Shown: piece by piece, positions 1 through 10,740 of the stretch | Position numbering within the stretch: position 1 is the stretch's first letter | Layout: every line of letters starts with the position of its first letter | Made by a program: the position numbers and the translations under genes | Source of the DNA: Pohlia nutans | Taxonomy: Eukaryota > Streptophyta > Bryopsida > Bryales > Mniaceae | Reading direction: 5' to 3' | NCBI GenBank assembly: GCA_022496805.1 | Contig: CM040101.1 | Location: 4,714,501 to 4,778,500, forward strand | DNA: 64,000 nt | Notes under the pieces: model-generated | Databases searched by the model: none | The model's input: only the letters and a program-made list of their open reading frames with translations | Told to the model about the DNA's origin: nothing

Positions 1-228
1 ACAAACCCATAATTCAGATGGCGCAAAATTTTATATTCCAGAAGTAGCGAAGAGAATTGGATGTCAAAAGAAAGTCATCATATGATGCTGAAAAAAAACA
101 TGAGACTTATTTTGGGCTTTAGAGGTGAAGTTCTTGTTTCATCTTGTTGTGTTTTGGCTAAAACAAATGAGAGCCAATCTGGGCTTTAGATGTTGAGCAT
201 TTGTTGTTTAATCTGGTTGTGTTTTCAG
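1..228 (+). other. Intron (5' part outside window) of the GRDP-like gene
   Basis: No open reading frame of note. It ends with a polypyrimidine-containing acceptor (gtgttttcag at 219-228) directly before the first visible exon, so it is read as the 3' end of an intron. Confidence 0.5.
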
Positions 229-3160
229 GCTGCGTACTTGTTGAAATCTGTTCCCGACCGAGTGACAGACGATCAAGGGGCTATGCTGTCCAGCACCATA
301 TTGCGGACACGACGTAGTCGTGAACCGCAGAGTGGGCGGTGGATCTCACGAACTGTGCTCAGCCATGCTGGCAAAGAAATCTTCGTCATCCGCATTCGGT
401 ATGTGTGATTCTTTCTCTTGAGTATGATAACTTCAGAGGGTTTAGTACACTAGAAGAAAACCAACCATTCTCTGAAATGGTTTTGTGTTAAATTTATGTT
501 AGTTTTAACGCAATTGTATTACTCTCAGCGTGAATTTTATTAGTTTTAACACAACCATTTTAGACAACGGTTAGATTTCTTCTACTGGTAGAATGATTGG
601 ACGTTATATTCATCTGAATGTGAAACCAATTGGAGCTTAAGAACGATGAAATCAATTTTGTGCCGCTCTCTGACAGGGCCGCCAAAGGGTCATGGAGGAA
701 GAGCGGTGATCGACCAGTGGGCGTGGACTGGAACGAGCGGGTCATTAACATTCATCAAGGAGGGTGGAATTATGTTGCTAACAGCGTTGGCATTGCCCCA
801 GGTATTATTAAATCTCTCTTTAATGAGGAATCGTATGATATACTTTTCATAGAAATTTGATAGGTGAATATGCTGTGATAGTTTAACCCCTTCCTTCAAT
901 ATTTAGAAGCTTCAAGATCTGAAAAGTGAAGCACATACTGGACTTGATAACCTTCATTATTTTTAGTTCAGCTTAATGGCAAGAGGACATGTGCTCAAGG
1001 TCAAAATTGGATGTCCTTAGTCCTAATTTTCTGAGTGGTTGTGGGATTTTGTGTGTATTCTCCAGAAAAAATTGTAGGGAGTGCAACACCCTTGGCACAT
1101 GAACTGGAGCAATATAAGCTGAGCTGGGCGCTCTCCACCGGAGATACGCTCATAATTTCGAGGGATTGTAGGGATAATAAATGGGAGCGACATCTGGAGT
1201 TCACCCTCAAAACCTCTACTCGAGGAGCTGGTTTGGTGAGCTCACAAACCTCGCACCTCCGAAACCCTAAACCCTAAACATGCATGAATCTATCATTCAC
1301 TGCAACATGTAAGGTAGAGATACCGAAACCGTTAGAGACCTGATCTTGTCTCCTACACCAACTCCGGTTACCAACAACAACTCGTCTATATGTACACTTG
1401 GTGGAACTTCGTAGCAAGTGGTGTAAACATGATGTATATGGTCACTGATTTTTGAATGGAAATGGGGTTGTTACTATCCCTACAACAGCCCCTGAATAAG
1501 AATTTCATACATAGTGATAAAAATTAGATCCCAAGAGTTTGGCTCTTGAATCCAAAGTGATCTCTGCAGAGCTCTATACTGATCGCCTAATGAAAGCATA
1601 CTCGTACATACCAGTGTTGGTTAAAATGCTTGAAATGACGTAAATAGTACTCCCTCTGTCCGGAAATATTTGTCCTAGTTTTTGGCATTTTTTTTGCAAT
1701 ATTTGTCCTATGTTTTATATCTTCAAACGTGAGACCTGTCTACTTCAAACAGGGCGGATAATGAGAGTGACACAAAAACTACATACTACTATTAAAGATA
1801 CACCATTTTTCGAGTACTGAGATGATGTTTTGGCCAAAAAACTAGGACAGTTATTTCCGGACAGAGGGAGTATCCTCTAGCTTAGACCTCCCTGTTTGTG
1901 AGACGTGATTATTTGCTACTTATTATGGAAAATCACGAATGCAGGCTCGGCTTGTCAATGGACGCAAGCAGCAGTACGAAGTGGCAGGAGCCAGTGCGCA
2001 GGAGGACGAAGGATTCGTGACACTCATGCGGTATAGTCCACAAGCACCCCAAGGCAAAGCCACGGCTCTTTTCAACTTCAAGGTCTCGGCCATGGAGGTG
2101 GTGCCTGAGGAAGATGTGGTGCTGGTGCTGCTGCTGTGCACGGCGACCATGCGCTCCATCGCGGATTTTGGAGGGTTGGCTGCGGGCAATGAGTACACCC
2201 GGCGACGTGGTAAAGAGAATCACCCCGGGTCCAAAGACTGGGGCTCTGTTGTCCTGGAGAGCACTTCTCCTCGTCACTCCCATCTCGCCCACTGGCACTG
2301 GAATGGTGGCCACACTGCTGAGAATGATGATGAAGAAGGTGATGGCGAGACCCACCCCGGTACGTCCTGCATGCCTCACTCCCCCACTTCAACTAAGGTA
2401 GATGATATTATTTTAACCCAAGGATTCATGGTTTTACAATGACCAATTCCATTGATCATATTTTGAAAAAAATAATGAAGATGAGATCAAATTTTATTTC
2501 ACCAGAATTTGTGAAAAACATTGTATGTGTTGGTCAGAAATAAAATAAATTTGAACAAAACGAAGTCTACATAAGACCTACTCAGAACTGCTAAAAAGAA
2601 CATGAGGCCTAATCTGGGCTTCTCTGTCCTTTAGGGGTTAAATCAATGTGTAAGAGTGCTTTCATTGGTAGCAGGCAAAAAAGTGGATGAAAGTGATAAT
2701 TTTGTGGATGAGCATGTAAATATGGATGATTCTATCCATTTTTTCCGTACCAGGCTACATTCCAGGGCGCATGTCGCTCTACCAACAGAAAAACCAGAAA
2801 ATTTGGTTGATTGGGAGAGATCACTTTGGGTACAAGAGCCAAATTCTCAGTTTCTTATGCAATCATTCAAAGTTGGTTGGAGGTTGGAGGCCACTATTAA
2901 AAGGACAGTAGACAACCCCATTCATTTTCATTCAAAGATCAGTGGCCAGAGACATTTAGCCAAGTCAGGCTTACACCTAATTGAGGCCAACCAAGTGTAT
3001 TGGAAGATACTAACTTGTTGGTAACAGGGGCTACAGGATCAGGTCCTTCACAGTTTTAGTATCCTCAACCAGCTAATCTTTTTGGTTTTTCTCTTGGTAG
3101 AGTGACACGCACCCTGAACCCTGGAATGTAGCCAGGTAGGGAAAAATTGGATAGAATCAT

Positions 3161-3196
<36 letters not shown>

Positions 3197-3656
3197 CTGT
3201 TAATCCATAAAAGTATCTATTATACTCATAATTTTAGAAAAAAATTAGAGGACTCTGGGGTTTTCATCCACTTTTTTGCCCATTTTTTCTTGTGTGAAAG
3301 TAGCCACTCCCAAAATCAGGTAAGATTCTGGTGAAAATTTGCCAGAAAAAAATTGGCTGTCCTCTACCCTAATATTCTTCTGTCACTCAATTTGATACAA
3401 GGATCAGTCTTTTGTTTGTTGACATGTGATTCCTGTGCACATGATGATATCAGGGCGAGTTGCAGGAACAAGTGAGTCCGACATGCATGATGCGGATTGG
3501 AGTGATGGTGAGCACTCACTGATGGCACCTCCCACTCCGCCACCAGAAGAAGGCTACACCCCAACAAGAGAAGACTTGAAGCAAAGAGCTGCAGTTAGTA
3601 GCATGCAACTTTTTACTCATGTTGACCACGGACGAAGGCCGGTATCTATCCCTTAA
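229..3656 (+). CDS. GRDP: GRDP/DUF1399-like protein, C-terminal part (5 exons)
   Basis: Exons fitted by phase: 229-398, 677-801, 1066-1235, 1945-2359, 3454-3656; all introns are GT-AG and every phase joins without a stop, giving 360 C-terminal residues. The 5' exons lie upstream of the window. The series SGRWISRTVLSHAGKE, GDRPVGVDWNERVINIHQGG, PEKIVGSATP, LSWALSTGDTLII, GKATALFNFKVSAMEVVPEED and DWGSVVLE matches my recollection of plant glycine-rich domain-containing proteins (Arabidopsis GRDP1/GRDP2, DUF1399 family), which have been linked to growth and stress responses. The visible C-terminus is acidic and proline-containing (APPTPPPEEGYTP) and lacks the glycine-rich tail usual in the family. 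The 709-bp intron holds a Stowaway-like MITE and the 1.1-kb last intron holds two more elements. It converges on the HHP gene. Family assignment comes from memory of homologues; the last exon is the least certain. Confidence 0.62.
1262..1279 (+). repeat. Short telomere-like motif (two AAACCCTA-type units)
   Basis: Two adjacent plant telomere-type units (aaaccctaaaccctaaac) lie about 26 bases inside an intron of the GRDP-like gene. This is too short for an interstitial telomere tract; such teloboxes are common near plant transcription units. Confidence 0.5.
1650..1870. mobile_element. Stowaway-like MITE (221 bp) with TA target duplication
   Basis: The ends are CTCCCTCTGTCCGGAAATA and its inverse complement (tatttccggacagagggag), flanked on both sides by TA (1648-1649, 1871-1872). 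CTCCCTCYGTCC with a TA duplication is the hallmark of Stowaway (Tc1/mariner-derived) MITEs. No coding capacity. It sits inside the intron 1236-1944 of the GRDP-like gene. Confidence 0.9.
2413..2641. mobile_element. TTAA-flanked MITE, family B (copy 1)
   Basis: About 229 bp bounded by TTAA, starting TTAACCCAAGGATTCATGG and ending GTCCTTTAGGGGTTAA. The interior (aagaacattg-like and gggcttc motifs) recurs at 50914-51152, 52173-52402, 52830-53047 and, inverted, at 25547-25767. It lies in the last intron of the GRDP-like gene. Confidence 0.75.
2672..3335. repeat. Long fold-back element in last GRDP intron
   Basis: The two halves are imperfect inverted copies: ggcaaaaaagtggatgaaag near 2678 pairs with ctttcatcca-like sequence near 3268, and ggctacattccaggg (about 2754) pairs with ccctggaatgtagcc (3119-3133). 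An (AT)n run (3163-3192) lies in the second half. A related single copy lies at about 19680-20135. Confidence 0.6.
3163..3192. repeat. (AT)n microsatellite
   Basis: About 15 uninterrupted AT dinucleotides inside the second arm of the fold-back element. Confidence 0.9.
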
Positions 3657-5027
3657 CTAAATTGTATTATACAGACCTATTGTTGTTTCCAATTCGAGAG
3701 AAAGAAAGTCACCTTCTGTACATTGATTGAGTTCTTCCCATTTTATTGGTTATACCAGTATTATTTGGTTCAGTTTGATATTCTAGCAGTAGCTTGTAGT
3801 TAGAGGTGCCTGTAATTTAAATTTGTGACAAGTTTACAGTTGTAGGTCATGGCAGAACGAGAAAGTCCTGTCTGAAATTGATTGGAATTCGTTCCTATTA
3901 GAATGTGCTAGATGGCAATGTTTTATTTGCAAGCATGGAATAACATGGCATGTTTTTATTATCACGTCTTTTCTTTACCTTGACGGAAGTTCTTTCTGCA
4001 ATTTCTTCTACAACCTTCTTGAATATTGTTAAAAGGTCCCTTCCCATATTATGTTCTTTGGGATTCCTTCTTTGTTATTGGCATTCATTTTATGCAATGA
4101 TGGGTTACACAGAATGGGTTTTGTACGTTCTGAAGAGACGGTCATTTCTAAGATTTTGGATTGATATGCTACTTTGTTTCTGCTCTTGCTGCTGGTGGGT
4201 TCCCTGTTGACACATTCTTTGTTGAGCTTCACATGCCGGTACTTTGATATTGTGACACCTTCGTGGGATAGTTTGCAAGAGGTAAATTTAGGGTTTTCTG
4301 AGGACCACTGATCATGTATATTCTTTCACGTGGTCACCCATCTTTGAGTGATGGAGGTGCTTTGAGTTTACTTCCGAAAGGAGGAATGCGTTTTCAATTA
4401 TAGAATGTGTTTGTACTGAATGTCAAACAAAAGAGCTCTAACATTAACCCAACCCGACCTCTATGCAGCCCTTGGTTGGGTTGAGTTTGAATAAAAATTC
4501 AACCTGCTTAAATAACTCAACGCTCTGGACAGCGACCCCTTAGATCGTCTCTACAACCAACAGTACAGATGCCAATGGACATGACTGGATCACAAAAGCA
4601 TCCAGAACTCCACGATGCGACAACTGCTCATGTCCTGAATTTGATAATATGAGTGAAAAGAATGAAGTGGCAATAATGTTTCAAACTACTACTGCTACTA
4701 TTACGTTCTAGTTCTATCTAATGTACAAAACAGGAGTTTAACCACCACTTTGACAATGAATTGCTAATAATGGAGAAATGGTTTTATGAATTATCTTATT
4801 CAGGCATCATCCATGACAAGAATAGTATGTACCTACATTTTTAGAATGTAAATTACTTCTATATTTTGAGGTTAAAACTCAAAAATACTCCTTTCTTTCT
4901 AAATTAGGAAGGGTTAAGATGAGTGGATCATACACTGCATATTCACAAGCTTGTACTCCAACTAGAGAGTAATAGTCTGAAGCTGGTTATGATACTCAAC
5001 TGGCAATTGTGATGAAACTCTGATCAT
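3657..5027. other. Intergenic region between convergent genes
   Basis: Contains the 3' untranslated regions of the GRDP-like (+) and HHP-like (-) genes. Only short, unconvincing open frames are present (for example 3950-4210); I see no RNA gene or defined repeat. Confidence 0.5.
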
Positions 5028-8000
5028 TTACGTAACAGGACAACCTGTGACGTCACGCCACTTGAGGTAGAGCAAGCCACCTTGGTAGTGAGTATAAGCC
5101 CCTGCCACAACCAGAATATGAAACAACTGGTGACTGTTTCCTATGATGTCGAAGGTTCCGGGTTTCCAGCGCTCCGGGATACGAGTAGCGTAGATCAGGG
5201 CACCTCCACCATACATAATGCCCATTGCGATTTCCATCCACAAGGTTTGGTACGCCACTGGCTCATCTTGGTACAACAAAACCTTGTGCACACAGGGCAC
5301 AATTCCTGACACTCCCATTGTGAAAAACAAGGCGGCACGAAACGGGCGGTATTCTGCACTCTGAAACACTGGTAACAAAGATGCACAGATGGTGCAAATC
5401 CCCATCGTTGTGATTATTGCCAGGTACATCTTGCACAGGAAAGGGTTGCACATAAAGCTGTAATATACCTGCCCCATTTGACAAACACAGATCATGTTAC
5501 AGCCACAATATATCACTTCTCAATCTGGCAGAATAGGTTACCAAGTTGAGTATTATCCAGCAATGGCAAACAAAGCTATTAGTTCATTAAATTCTGACTC
5601 AATTTTTATTTCTTGTGTATATGAGTAGGTCTATTTGGAGTCCATGGGACAAAATGGCTAAGTTAGGTTCAATGGTCTTTGTCTGTTTGACCATTTTGTG
5701 AGCTGATGATATTTGGAGCACTTTACAAAATGGATAAGATCGCTCATAAAAAGTATTGCACGTGGCATGACTAGACCACTCACAATAAGCATCATGCCAT
5801 TTTTCAAGATTCTTTCTCCATGGCATCTGACAAAGTGTAAAGCCTTTAAGAACAACTCTCCAACGTTCAACCAACCAACCACTTTGAACTCGTTATTATC
5901 ACTCTCCAATATCAGTCTAGAATCTGTACTAGAAAATATTTTCTATTGTGTACACGTGATTGGACACTTTCCACATGGCAACTGTTCTGAATTCAGATTC
6001 GTCGGGTACCAAAGGGGTGATATAAAAGAATTCTGAGTGTATGGTTAAAATGTCTTGTGCTCGTTTGGACAAATGTAAACCAACCCTAAATGTTGGTCTG
6101 TGTAGTGTGAATGACAAATTCATGTGAAGTTAAAAAGGCTCTAGTTTAGGGAAGAAGGATACGTACAGGTGGGTAAAATGAGGCTGCAATGAGTGTCGAA
6201 ATCCCTGCGTAATCCATCCGCATCAATGCGTAGAAATATGTTTTGGAAAGGCAGCCGAATAGATGACACGTTGCGCTAGCCAACAAGCAGAACATTGCAC
6301 CTCCTAAGAACACGAAGAAAGGCCAACGTGTGATGGGTCTCTGCATCATCCACAACACCAGGATTCAAAACATACTTTCAACACAACCCCCTTCCCTTTT
6401 AAATCTTACATCTTATTCTAACCTAATTCACCAATTCATATTACATACCAAATTGATCACATGCAGCAATTCCCCTCTTCTAGAATTAAAACCTGTGTCA
6501 ACGCTTCTGGATTCATCCTGTTCTTTATTCCTGTAGGCTCCACAACACCAACTGATTCCTGCAGTGAATCAGACTTGGCAGGAACCTAACCTAATGAAGT
6601 TGAAAGTTAAAATCATCTCTTATCTTCGTTGGAGGTGAGATAAATCAAAATCCTGAACAACTTCAACCCCTAAGTCGCCAACTTAAAAACATTTTGATAC
6701 CTTCCTAAATGACTAACATGAACTCTTATACATATGGAACCGTCCATTTTTAACCATTTGGGCAAGTAGGGGTTAAGAAGACAACGATCAAAGACAGAAT
6801 CTTAGATTAGAGCCCTACCTGAATGCATTGCGAGCCGTGATGAGAGCCAGGTACGCAACTGGAAAGAGCTTCCGGCAGCTGCAAATACGAGGGCCATGAA
6901 TCCATGATTCCGGATTGCCATCTCTGAAGAGTCGTTGGCTCCACAATGGTTGGCAAATGCGTGGCTGTGTAAATGGTGAGCCCCAGAAAGAGAAGAAATC
7001 CAACCAAGTGTCTGTCACATCACCATCACAGCAAATCCCTCTCAGTATCACTCCTGTGTCATCACCACAACTATGGCAGCCCCTTTTTCCTCTATTTTTC
7101 TTATTTCATAACCGGTTGTTGACTTTTGAACGCTAACGTGGCTCCATCCTATTGGCAACCCGTCACCATCGCCATCACAGGTTGCAACTCATAACCTTCT
7201 CTCCTTTCAACTTGGCTCGTAAGTTATCTAATACATAGCATTCTACAGAAACGTCCCTCTGAATTGGCATGAAAAGGAATCCCTGATACCTAAAATTGAG
7301 CTCAGTTTGAAGTGAGAGCTCCTAAAGCCAATGACCTATTGTCTTCACATGTCATAGCTTCAATTTCGTTTGATTTGCTCTAATTTTAACATGATTTTTC
7401 TCTAAACACCTCTTAATTGCCATTACTACTCAAGAATTCTACGGAACCTTCCCTCTGAATTGGCATGAAACGGAATCCTGACACCTAAAATTGAGCTCAG
7501 TTTGCAGTAAGAGCTTCTAAAGCCAATGACCTATTGTCTTCACATGTCATAGCTTTAATTTCGTTTCATTTGCTCTAATTTGCTCTAAACACCTCTCAAT
7601 TGCCATTACTACTCAAGAACATTATGTTTTTGTATACAAAAATATTTCAAAATTCAATATCCTCCTAGTTGATGTAAACCTTTCAATATGCACACCCCCT
7701 CCTTGAGGCTTTACCGGAAACACCCTATGTACGGCTCAACTGAAAAAACAAAACACCAACCCTAATATATATGATCCTGTTTGAAGGAAGGTGGACATAA
7801 TTGAGAATTCATCCTCAATCGAATTGCAACGCGAAATTGAGCTTTTAGGAGGCACGAAACAAACATACGTCCAGACGTTGAAGGTTTCGTTGTGCATGTG
7901 AAAGACGGAGAGCAGGGCGCGTTTGAAAGGGTAATCCACACGGTAGTATCGCAGAATGTAATTGTTGTCACGCAGGTACTCAGGCAGCGCGGAGAATTCC

Positions 8001-8155
8001 ACCAGCTGGTTGCGGACATTGCTCCACAACTCCATGGCCTTCTCCCGGGGGCTACTCGACCTCTCCAACTTCCCTTCCTCCTCTGCAACCCCCTTGCTCC
8101 CCCGCCTCATGCTCCCCCTCCTCATGCTCACTCCGCTCTCCTGCTCCGCCCCCAT
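5028..8155 (-). CDS. HHP: Heptahelical (HHP/PAQR, adiponectin-receptor-like) transmembrane protein
   Basis: Exons on the minus strand: 8155-7869, 7011-6819, 6340-6167, 5468-5028; phases 2, 0 and 0 join cleanly to a 364-residue protein, typical for plant HHPs. The soluble N-terminus ends in LPEYLRDNNYILRYYR; membrane helices follow from residue about 97 (HLVGFLLFLGLTIYTA), then ITRWPFFVFLGGAMFCLLAS, the DYAGI segment, four further hydrophobic spans and ATRIPERWKPGTFDIIGNS. The candidate zinc site of the PAQR family is intact: His186 (SATCH), Asp203 (DYAGI), His331 and His335 (HQLFH). PAQR proteins are seven-helix receptors or hydrolases with a cytosolic N-terminus; HHPs act in hormone/cold signalling in Arabidopsis. 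It looks closest to the HHP4/5 type but with a shorter loop after the first helix. No breaks are seen. Confidence 0.93.
7240..7619. repeat. Tandem duplication in first HHP intron
   Basis: Two adjacent copies of about 190 and 185 bp (7240-7430, 7435-7619). Both carry ctctgaattggcatgaaa, aattgagctcagtttg and gccattactactcaag. The second copy has a small internal deletion. The duplication is wholly intronic (intron 7012-7868). Confidence 0.9.
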
Positions 8156-8489
8156 GACTCACTCCAAAACAAACGTCAATTGCGAGTCTCTTTGTCGAGT
8201 GATTTGGCGTTCATGTCGTATGCTGTTCAGTCCGCATACGCAATTGCGGGACACGGAGCGCGGGAGGTTGTCACGTCAGCTTCGAGCTGGTCCCCACATT
8301 TGTGAGCAATGGCGTTCAGTTGCTGATGAATGAGACCTCCACGACTAGAGCCTGGCGACGACGAGGATGCGCCGGCGCAGCTGCAGCTGAAACAGGAGGA
8401 GCGATTGCCGATCAAATCTGGAAGGAGAAAGGACGACGCAACAACCCTCATCACACCTCTACCTCTGTAATGTCACCTGGCTTCGTTCA
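8156..8489. other. 5' flank of the HHP-like gene
   Basis: Upstream leader/promoter space between the HHP start codon and the minisatellite. GC content is higher than in the surroundings and a CpG-containing stretch lies near 8340-8420. I could not identify a TATA box or transcription start with confidence. Confidence 0.35.
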
Positions 8490-9046
8490 CATCGCCTTCT
8501 CCAATATCGCATGGTCTGATCTCTAATATCACCTTCTCCAATATCGCACGGTCTGATCTCTAATATCACCTTCTCCAATATTGCATGGTCTGATCTCTAA
8601 TATCACCTTCTCCAATATTGCATGGTCTTATTTCTAATATCACCTTCTCCAATATCGCATCGTCTTATCTCTAATATCACCTTCTCCAATATCGCATGGT
8701 CTGATCTCTAATATCACCTTCTCCAATATTGCATCGTCTTATTTCTAATATCACCTTCTCCAATATCGCATCGTCTTATCTCTAATATCACCTTCTCCAA
8801 TATCGCATGGTCTGATCTCTAATATCACCTTCTCCAATATCGCATGGTTTGATCTCTAATATCACCTTCTCCAATATCGCATGGTCTGATCTCTAATATC
8901 ACCTTCTCCAATATCGCATCGTCTGATCTCTAATATCACCTTCTCCAATATTGCATCATCTTATCTCTAATATCACCTTCTCCAATATCGCATCGTCTGA
9001 TCTCTAATATCACCTTCTCCAATATCGCATCGTCTAATCTCTAATA
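8490..9046. repeat. 37-bp minisatellite, about 15 units
   Basis: Fifteen tandem units, each containing caccttctccaatat followed by a variable C/T-GCATSGT core. Units vary at a few fixed positions (cgcatgg, tgcatcg, cgcatcg), which suggests amplification of two- or three-unit blocks. Degenerate units continue to about 9130. There are no unique spacers. The array starts about 335 bp upstream of the HHP start codon. Confidence 0.95.
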
Positions 9047-9159
9047 TCACCTTTAGCAAGACTTAACATAGCCTTCTCTAACATTGCATCGTTTGCTCTC
9101 TAATATCACCTTCAGCATGCGTTAACATGGCCTTTTCTCTCACCACGTCTTAAAGCCAA

Positions 9160-9800
9160 GTTCCGCATGGGTTTGAGAAGTTGCCTATGAAAGAAGGGAA
9201 GAGGAGGGGGAAAAGTGAAACTTGAGTTTGTCTCGATCATACCCAATCATGAAGTTGTGCATGTTCCATGTACTTGAATATGAACAAATTTGATTGGTTA
9301 AGGAGATGTTGCCATGAAGACTTTGGGCTTAAGAACCCTCCATTCTTCATGACAACTTCCACTAGTAGAAAACATGGTCGAAAAGAACCGCAGCCAAAAT
9401 CGGTTGCGGTTCTTTTGACCACCCTGATCTGCAGTCGCTAAACGACTGCAGATTTGTTTTTTTAGATTTGCGACTACAATTTTAATCATTTAGGGGCGTG
9501 TAATATACCGTTGGAAAGGTATTTCAAGACCTTTCCAACGGTATATTACACGCCTTGAAATTCCTAAAATTGCAGTCGTAAATCAAAAAAGAAAAATATG
9601 CAGTCGCTAAGCGACTGCAAATCAGGGTGGTCAAAAGAACCGCAGCCGATTTTGGCTGCGGTTCTTTTCGACCATGTTTTCTACTAGTGTTCTCGACCAC
9701 TTTTTTCTCAAGAGCTCACTTGAAATGTAAAACTTGGTCCCCCGAAGTCCTTACAAAGTTGTTTTTTAATGAGGTACTTCACCCATTAAGCTTGGCCCTT
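9160..9800. repeat. Dispersed repeat I, interrupted by a CACTA-type MITE
   Basis: Sequence on both sides of the CACTA insertion (about 9160-9359 and 9690-9800) matches 22258-22535: gaagttgtgca, atatgaacaaattt, catgacaacttc, gaaatg and acttcacccat occur in the same order. The copy at 22 kb lacks the insertion. Confidence 0.75.
9360..9689. mobile_element. CACTA-type fold-back MITE (330 bp) with TTC target duplication
   Basis: Begins CACTAGTAGAAAACATGGTC and ends in the inverse complement (gaccatgttttctactagtg), the classic CACTA terminal motif. A direct 3-bp TTC flanks it (9357-9359, 9690-9692). Almost the whole element folds on itself: the ccgcagccaaaatcgg, ctgcagtcgc and cgtgtaatataccgttggaa arms pair across the centre near 9520. 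It is non-coding. A related locus at 22.4 kb shows the uninterrupted site. Confidence 0.93.
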
Positions 9801-10454
9801 AATATTAGTAACCTACCACCTTCACTAATATCATATCATGTATTCTCTCACCAAGCTTTAGCAATACCTTCTCTAATATCACATTCATCATATTATTTAT
9901 TCTTTCACCAAACCCTAATACCTTATCACCTTCTTTAACGTAACATTGGTTGTTCTCTTACTAAGCCTTGTTGATTTATCACCTTCTCTAATATCTTATC
10001 ATATGTTCTCTCACCCCAAGCCTTAACATCTTTTCAAATGTCACTTCCTCTATCCTCTAACCAAACTATAATAATTTTTTTGCCTTCTCTAATACTACAT
10101 CATTTGTCATCTCAGCAAACCTTAACATCTTTTCAACTGTGGCACATCTTCTATTCTCTAAGCAAGCCCTAGTAGTTTATTGCCTTCTCTAATACCAAAT
10201 CATTGGTTATCTCAACAAGCTTTAAGTAACATCTTCTCAAAAACCACTTCCTCTACTCTCTTATCAAGAGATGATAACTTATCACCTTCTCTAATAACAC
10301 AATATTTGTTATTTCATCAAATTCTAATAACTTATCTTAGTGTGATAGTGAAAATACTAATGAATTTGAATTTCTAATATCCAAATCTCCTTATTTTCAC
10401 GGTTCACATCAGAAATACCAGAAGCATCTGAGGGCCTCTTTACAGATGCTGTGA
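9800..10454. repeat. Degenerate continuation of minisatellite-like sequence
   Basis: Loosely repeated motifs (caccttctctaatatcac, atcttttcaa, cattgttctctca) resemble decayed units of the 37-bp array, spaced about 60-70 bp. No gene is seen. Confidence 0.5.
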
Positions 10455-10740
10455 GAGAGGAAATTACATTTCAACCAATCACAATAAATTTCATCCGTAG
10501 ATTGTCAATATCTTATTCGTAATTGAATTACAAAATAATTTTGAATTTCACGTTTCAAATTTTAAACAAAATTATAAGTAATAGCAATCAAAGATCTAAC
10601 CGTATGGATAGAATCTAAAATTCATAATGTACAACTTTTATTCATATATCAAGTTCAGAATATCCCTCTAGGTTGCATTTTATAATGCATCTTTGCAAAA
10701 CTGCCGAATTTGGAGAGGGCTCTAGGCATTTAGGGGTTAA
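10455..10740. mobile_element. TTAA-flanked MITE, family A (truncated copy 1)
   Basis: Only the right-hand part of family A: attacatttcaaccaatcac, then tctaaccgtatggatagaat, then cattttataatgcatctttg, ending catttaggggttaa (TTAA at 10737-10740). The left part is replaced by sequence like the gggcctctttac end of the 56.7-kb fold-back element. Confidence 0.75.

Noticed and set aside
1262..1279. Interstitial telomere
   Set aside because: Only two units; this is a telobox-sized motif.
2078..2401. Overlapping open frames on both strands over the GRDP exon
   Set aside because: The frame 1945-2359 keeps family motifs and joins in phase with both neighbours; the others are shadows.
8490..9046. CRISPR-like regularly spaced repeats
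   Set aside because: The units are contiguous with no unique spacers, and the setting is a plant nuclear genome; it is a minisatellite.
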